A stretch of 37,007 bases of DNA from Rhodospirillaceae bacterium (GTDB lineage Bacteria > Pseudomonadota > Alphaproteobacteria > SHVZ01), in assembly GCA_016792585.1 (NCBI GenBank), contig JAEULB010000024.1, forward strand, positions 1 through 37,007, in the 5' to 3' direction. This document shows, one piece after another, positions 33,220-37,007 of this stretch (position 1 is its first letter; the number at the start of each line of letters is the position of its first letter). The notes under the pieces are model-generated. The model did not search any database. It was given only the letters and a program-made list of their open reading frames with translations, and was not told the DNA's origin. Position numbers and translations under genes: made by a program.

Positions 33220-34119
33220 CTAGGCGCGGCGGTCGACGGCGAAGCGGGCCGCAGCCCGCAAAAGGTCGGCCTTATCCTGGAACAAATCAAGGTGCTCGAT
33301 CGCCTGGTCGGCGAGGCGCCACGCCTGCGCACGGGCGCGATCGAGGCCGAGCACCGAGACGAACGTCGCTTTGCCGGCGACCGCGTCCTGGCCGGTCGGC
33401 TTGCCGGTCGTCCTGGCATCGCCGGTCGCATCGAGCAGGTCGTCAGCGATCTGGAAGGCCAGGCCCAGCGAATGCGCATAGGCGGTCAGCGAATGGCGCA
33501 CCGACGGCGCCGCCTTGCCGAGGATGCCGCCGGACTCGCAGGAGAAGGCGAAGATCTCGCCGGTCTTGAGCCGCTGGAGCCGGGTGATCGCCGGAATGTC
33601 GAGCGGCTCCTTCTCTGCCAGAAGGTCGAGCACCTGGCCGCCGACCATGCCGCGGGCACCCGATGCCTGGGCGAGCCGGCGGACAAGCTCGACGCGCACG
33701 ACCGGATCGGGATGCGTGTCGATCTCCGACAGGACCTCGAAGGCCAGCGTCAGCAGCGCATCGCCGGCCAGGATCGCGGTCGCCTCGTCGAAGGCCTTGT
33801 GCAGGCTCGGCCGGCCGCGGCGGAGATCGCTGTCGTCCATCGCCGGCAGGTCGTCGTGGATCAGCGAGTACCCGTGCAGGAATTCGATCGAGGCGGCGAC
33901 GCGGAGCCCGCAGCCGCGCGACACGCCGAACAGCCTGGAGCTCTCGACCGCGAGGAACGAGCGAAGCCGCTTGCCGCCGCCGAGCACGGCGTAGCGCATC
34001 GCCTCGGCGAGCTTGGCCTCAGGCCCGGTCGGCGCCGGCAGCAGATAGTCCATGACGCCGGCGACCGCCTCGGCGGTCTCGCCGAGCGCGGCGAGGAACT
34101 GTTCCTGGCTTGCTGCCAC
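33220..34119 (-). CDS. ispA: Polyprenyl synthetase, farnesyl diphosphate synthase type
   Basis: IspA (299 residues) condenses isopentenyl diphosphate with dimethylallyl and geranyl diphosphates to make farnesyl diphosphate. The first aspartate-rich motif is DDLPAMD at 89-95, the second is DDLLD in FQIADDLLDATGD, and GGGKRLRSF near 47-55 binds substrate. The length is normal for the bacterial short-chain synthase. It starts 1 base after the xseB stop and leads into dxs, the usual alphaproteobacterial order. Confidence 0.96.
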   Translation of the reverse strand: MAASQEQFLAALGETAEAVAGVMDYLLPAPTGPEAKLAEAMRYAVLGGGKRLRSFLAVESSRLFGVSRGCGLRVAASIEFLHGYSLIHDDLPAMDDSDLRRGRPSLHKAFDEATAILAGDALLTLAFEVLSEIDTHPDPVVRVELVRRLAQASGARGMVGGQVLDLLAEKEPLDIPAITRLQRLKTGEIFAFSCESGGILGKAAPSVRHSLTAYAHSLGLAFQIADDLLDATGDARTTGKPTGQDAVAGKATFVSVLGLDRARAQAWRLADQAIEHLDLFQDKADLLRAAARFAVDRRA

Positions 34120-34120
34120 G

Positions 34121-34375
34121 CTACTTGGTGTCGAGCGGCTTGGTGGTGAGCGAGCCGTCCGGCTGCAGCTGGATCTGCTCGACCTTCATCTGCGCCTCGC
34201 GGAGCTTGGCCTCGCAATGGCGCTTGAGGAGAGCGCCGCGCTCGTAGGCGGCGATCGCGTCGTCCAGCTTGGAACGTCCGGCTTCGAGGCGGCCGACGAT
34301 CTGCTCGAGCTCGGCGAGGGCGTCCTCGAAGCTGAGCTTGGCGATGTCGGCGGGGATCGGGGGCGCTGCTGCCAT
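34121..34375 (-). CDS. xseB: Exodeoxyribonuclease VII small subunit
   Basis: XseB (84 residues) is the small helical subunit of exonuclease VII. The signature LSFEDALAELEQIVGRLEAG and AIAAYERGALLKRHCEAKL give the two antiparallel helices of the family. No xseA is nearby, which is common. The gene lies 11 bases downstream of the HDAC-like gene and directly upstream of ispA. Confidence 0.96.
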   Translation of the reverse strand: MAAAPPIPADIAKLSFEDALAELEQIVGRLEAGRSKLDDAIAAYERGALLKRHCEAKLREAQMKVEQIQLQPDGSLTTKPLDTK

Positions 34376-34386
34376 GGTGCGTCTCT

Positions 34387-35325
34387 CTACCTAGATCCCT
34401 TGCCCCAGTCCATGAGGGCCTTCACATGGGCCGCCGCCGAGGAGGCCAGCGCGTCGAGGTCGTAACCGCCTTCCAGGCTCGAGACCACCCGGCCCTCCGC
34501 GTGGCGGTCGGCGAGAAGGCACAGCTCCTCGGTGATCCAGGCGTAGTCCTCTTCGGTGAAATTGAGCGAGCCCAGCGGATCCAGCCAATGGGCGTCGAAT
34601 CCGGCCGAGATCATGATCAGGTCAGGCCGAAACCGGTCGATCGCCGGCAATATCTTGTCGGTCATCGCCTGGCGGAACTCGGCCGAGCCGGCGAGCGGCG
34701 GCAGCGGCGCGTTGACGACATTGCCGATGCCGGTCTCGCCGGCCGCACCGGTGCCGGGATAGAGCGGCCATTGATGGGTCGAGGCGAAGAGCACCTGGGA
34801 ATCGCGTTCGAACATGTGCTGGGTGCCGTTGCCGTGGTGCACGTCGAAGTCGACCACGGCGACGCGATCGAGGCCCTGTGCCTTGGCCTCGGCGGCACCG
34901 ACCGCGATGTTGTTGAACAGGCAGAAGCCCATCGCCTGGTCGGATTCGGCGTGATGGCCCGGCGGGCGGACGGCGCAGAACGCGTGCCTGGCCTCGCCCT
35001 TCACCGCGGCAGCGACCGCGGCGCAGACCGCACCGGCAGCTCTCAATGCCGCCTCGCCCGATCCGGAGGAGAGCGTGGTGTCGGCGTCGAGGTTGGCGCG
35101 GCCGACGGCGGGCACCGCCGCCAGAACCATCTCGACATATCCCGCATCGTGGACGCGTTCGAGCTGGAGCCGCTCGGCTCTCGGCGCCTCGACCCGTTCG
35201 AGCTCGGCGAACGCCGGGTCCTCGAACGCGGCCAGGACCGCCTCGAGACGCGCCGGGCGCTCGGGATGCAGCCGGCCGGGGTCGTGGTCGAGGCAGGCCG
35301 CGTGGGTATAGAGGCGGGTGAGCAT
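34387..35325 (-). CDS. Histone deacetylase family protein (AcuC/acetylpolyamine amidohydrolase-like)
   Basis: This 312-residue Zn-dependent deacylase shows the class II HDAC core: RPPGHHAESDQAMGFCLFNNIAVGA contains the catalytic His-His pair, VVDFDVHHGNGTQ holds Asp and His zinc ligands, and MISAGFDAHWLDPLG the third ligand Asp. SLEGGYDL is the typical ending. The natural substrate in bacteria may be acetylated proteins, acetylpolyamines or other amides. It is the first gene of the xseB-ispA-dxs run, transcribed away from the flagellins. Confidence 0.94.
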   Translation of the reverse strand: MLTRLYTHAACLDHDPGRLHPERPARLEAVLAAFEDPAFAELERVEAPRAERLQLERVHDAGYVEMVLAAVPAVGRANLDADTTLSSGSGEAALRAAGAVCAAVAAAVKGEARHAFCAVRPPGHHAESDQAMGFCLFNNIAVGAAEAKAQGLDRVAVVDFDVHHGNGTQHMFERDSQVLFASTHQWPLYPGTGAAGETGIGNVVNAPLPPLAGSAEFRQAMTDKILPAIDRFRPDLIMISAGFDAHWLDPLGSLNFTEEDYAWITEELCLLADRHAEGRVVSSLEGGYDLDALASSAAAHVKALMDWGKGSR

Positions 35326-35390
35326 GGCTGTCCTGGCTTCAAGCGCGGGCCGTCACAATAGGGACCCGGACGCTGCCTCGACAAGCCGAA

Positions 35391-35427
35391 GGTAGAAAGA
35401 GAAACGGCAGCCCTTTCTAGGCTGCCG
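35391..35427 (-). terminator. Rho-independent terminator after flagellin 1
   Basis: On the minus strand, CGGCAGCC and GGCTGCCG pair around a 7-base loop (35405-35427) and are followed by the T-rich tail TTTCTCTTTCTACC. This fits an intrinsic terminator for the flagellin gene ending at 35460. Confidence 0.8.
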
Positions 35428-35437
35428 CCGTTCCGCT

Positions 35438-35457
35438 CGTCGCCGGAACCGGCGACG
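35438..35457 (-). terminator. Second hairpin directly after the flagellin 1 stop
   Basis: CGTCGCCGG (35438-35446) and CCGGCGACG (35449-35457) form a perfect 9-base-pair stem with only two bases between, two bases after the flagellin stop codon. It stands immediately upstream (in the reading direction) of the T-tailed terminator and may protect the mRNA 3' end. Confidence 0.6.
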
Positions 35458-35459
35458 TA

Positions 35460-36284
35460 TTACTGAAAGAGGTTGATCAGGTTGCGCGAGTTGCCGTTGG
35501 CGATGTTCAGCGTCGTCACCGACAGCTGCTGCTGAACCTGCAGAGCCTGGAGGCGCGAGGATTCCTTCGCCAGATCCGCGTCGACGATCGAGCCGAGGCC
35601 TTCGCTGGTGGCATCGACCAGCTTCGAGACGAAATCGTCCTGGAAGGTCAACGTACGGGTATCGGCACCGAGATTGCCGAGCACCGTGTTGATCGAGGCG
35701 GTCGCGAGGAACAGGGCCGAAAGAGCCGTGGTCGCCGCCACCGTCGAGGAGATGTTCTGCGCACCGAGGTTCGAAGAGTGGAACGCGAAGTTGCTGTTCG
35801 AGCGGATGGTCAGCGTCGAGCCGTCGACGTTGGCGATCACGTTGATCGAGGTAGAGGCGGCCGACAGCAGGTTACGGCCGTTGTAGGTCGCGTTGGTGAT
35901 GAAGGTGTTGATCTGCGCGACCAGGTTGCGGAAGTCCGAGTTCAGGATCGATTGCTGCTCGGTGGTGTTGCCGGCGTTCTGGCCTTCGGTGATCTTCTTC
36001 TGCACGTCGCCGAGCAGATCGGAGATCGCAGTCGCACCCGCCAGCGTCACCGCGGCGACGCCGCGACCGTTGGACAGGCCCTGAGAGACGGCTTCGTACG
36101 CCTTGAGGTTGCCTCGAACGCCCTGGGCGATCGAGAAGCTCGACGCGTCGTCGACGGCGCTGTTGACCTTGAGACCCGTCGACACCCGGTTCTGGACCTT
36201 GTCCAGCTTGGTGTTGACCTGGTTAAGGTTCTGCAGTGCGACGAACGCACCTATATTGGTGTTAATGGAGTTTTGGATGGCCAT
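35460..36284 (-). CDS. Flagellin (copy 1)
   Basis: This 274-residue flagellin is the structural subunit of the flagellar filament. The conserved N-terminal D0/D1 part reads SINTNIGAFVALQNLNQVN, RVSTGLKVNSAVDDAS and FSIAQGVRGNL; the C-terminal part ends in QVQQQLSVTTLNIANGNSR and NLINLFQ. The variable middle is very short, as in alphaproteobacterial flagellins. The ATG has AGAAGGAG seven bases upstream. Two hairpins follow the stop. A nearly identical copy lies 177 bases upstream on the same strand. Confidence 0.96.
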   Translation of the reverse strand: MAIQNSINTNIGAFVALQNLNQVNTKLDKVQNRVSTGLKVNSAVDDASSFSIAQGVRGNLKAYEAVSQGLSNGRGVAAVTLAGATAISDLLGDVQKKITEGQNAGNTTEQQSILNSDFRNLVAQINTFITNATYNGRNLLSAASTSINVIANVDGSTLTIRSNSNFAFHSSNLGAQNISSTVAATTALSALFLATASINTVLGNLGADTRTLTFQDDFVSKLVDATSEGLGSIVDADLAKESSRLQALQVQQQLSVTTLNIANGNSRNLINLFQ

Positions 36285-36461
36285 TTAGAGCTCCTTCTAG
36301 CTGCGGCCTATGAGGGTGCTTTTTTGCACCGACTGTGAGCGTATGCCGGATTGCCGTTCTTGACAATCCATATATTCCCCCACCCGTCATTATGACCGGG
36401 CGTTCATTTACCTTCCCGCACTAAGGCCTTGTTTAGGCAGGTGTTTGGTCACTGCCGCGGG
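36285..36461. promoter_or_regulatory. Inter-flagellin leader and promoter region
   Basis: This 177-base gap is AT-richer than average and should hold the promoter and 5' leader of flagellin 1. Visible pieces are the palindrome GTCATTATGAC at 36386-36396, and GGATTG/CAATCC arms (36348-36369) that could fold in the leader. I do not find a sure sigma-28 or sigma-54 promoter, and no intrinsic terminator for the upstream flagellin copy. Confidence 0.45.
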
Positions 36462-37007
36462 CTATTGAAAAAGGTTGATCAGGTTCCGCGAATTGCCGTT
36501 GGCGATGTTCAGCGTCGTCACCGACAGCTGCTGCTGAACCTGCAGAGCCTGGAGGCGCGAGGATTCCTTCGCCAGATCCGCGTCGACGATCGAGCCGAGG
36601 CCCTCGCTGGTGGCATCGATCAGCTTCGAGACGAAGTCGTCCTGGAAGGTCAACGTACGGGTATCGGCACCGAGGTTGCCGAGCACCGTGTTGATCGAGG
36701 CGGTCGCGAGGAACAGGGCCGAGAGGGCCTGCGTCGCCGACACCGTCGAGGAGATGTTCTGTGCACCGAGGTTCGTGGACTGGAACGCGAAGTTGCTGTT
36801 CGAGCGGATGGTCAGCGTCGAGCCGTCGACGTTGGCGATCACGTTGATCGAGGTAGAGGCGGCCGACAGCAGGTTGCGGCCGTTGTAGGTCGCGTTGGTG
36901 ATGAAGGTGTTGATCTGCGCGACCAGGTTGCGGAAGTCCGAGTTCAGGATCGATTGCTGCTCGGTGGTGTTGCCGGCGTTCTGGCCTTCGGTGATCTTCT
37001 TCTGCAC
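36462..37007 (-). CDS. Flagellin (copy 2, C-terminal part)
   Basis: This is the 3' part of a second flagellin gene; the frame is open to the window edge, so the start is missing. The visible 181 or so residues differ from copy 1 at only five positions by my count (FQSTNL for FHSSNL, SATQ for AATT, KLID for KLVD). The C terminus is the same NLINLFQ, and the stop is TAG instead of TAA. Flanking non-coding DNA is not shared, so similarity stops at the coding borders. Confidence 0.95.
   Translation of the reverse strand: MQKKITEGQNAGNTTEQQSILNSDFRNLVAQINTFITNATYNGRNLLSAASTSINVIANVDGSTLTIRSNSNFAFQSTNLGAQNISSTVSATQALSALFLATASINTVLGNLGADTRTLTFQDDFVSKLIDATSEGLGSIVDADLAKESSRLQALQVQQQLSVTTLNIANGNSRNLINLFQ

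Noticed and set aside
31898..33223. Plus-strand frame of about 440 codons across dxs
   Set aside because: Antisense to a clear dxs gene, no domain seen.
35460..37007. Long near-identical repeat that might suggest a CRISPR or mobile element
   Set aside because: The repeats are two flagellin coding sequences with no spacers, transposase or terminal repeats.
1..37007. Search for tRNA, rRNA, transposase, integrase or phage genes
   Set aside because: None seen on reading either strand; a tRNA scan would be needed to exclude small RNA genes.

Overview
The window is about 37 kb of dense, high-GC chromosomal DNA that reads as an alphaproteobacterium, most likely Rhodospirillales-like. This rests on strong G/C third-position bias, soxBDAG, an HWE histidine kinase, the order pdxH / 17-kDa-type lipoprotein / DnaJ-like / fabI / aroC, the order xseB-ispA-dxs with tlyA nearby, and short flagellins of about 274 residues. 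The genus cannot be set from sequence reading alone. I found no rRNA, tRNA, IS element, prophage or CRISPR array.

Layout. 1-4704 (+): a peptide/nickel-type ABC transporter (substrate-binding protein cut by the window edge, two permeases, two ATPases), with a composite inverted repeat between the binding-protein gene and the permeases. 4718-6424 (-): a GNAT acetyltransferase and a GntR/FCD regulator. 6598-13017 (+): a YegD-like Hsp70 protein, then the tightly overlapping heterotetrameric sarcosine oxidase operon soxB-soxD-soxA-soxG. 13014-15983 (-): a co-directional run of LysE exporter, amino-acid-type binding protein, AraC regulator, a 63-residue 12-cysteine metallothionein-like protein, and a DUF3703 protein. 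The last three look like a metal-handling cassette joined to the end of soxG. 16012-20553: a cysteine-synthase-like PLP enzyme (-), an HxlR regulator and a DUF488 protein (+), an HWE kinase with a C-terminal receiver domain (-), and a small PadR-like regulator (+) behind a perfect palindrome. 20557-22800 (-): pdxH, a CDF cation transporter and an SDR. 22930-27309 (+): lipoprotein, DnaJ-like co-chaperone, fabI, aroC and a secreted alpha/beta hydrolase. 27246-27491 (-): a DUF2061 membrane protein behind a near-perfect Fur box. 27623-29371 (+): sppA. 29372-30603 (-): DUF1772 protein and tlyA. 30661-31283 (+): a two-gene module of unknown function lying between dxs and tlyA. 31280-35325 (-): HDAC-like deacetylase, xseB, ispA and dxs. 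35460-37007 (-): two nearly identical tandem flagellin genes, the second running off the window.

How the genes fit together. The ABC transporter, GntR regulator and sarcosine oxidase suggest uptake and oxidative demethylation of small N-methylated or peptide-like compounds, feeding one-carbon units to tetrahydrofolate; the link between transporter and oxidase is inference from adjacency. The central and right parts are mostly housekeeping: PLP salvage, fatty-acid synthesis, chorismate, isoprenoid precursors, rRNA methylation and envelope proteolysis. The accessory points most worth a second look are the AraC / metallothionein-like / DUF3703 cassette, the Fur-boxed DUF2061 gene, the palindrome-controlled PadR-like gene and the 30.6-31.3 kb gene pair.
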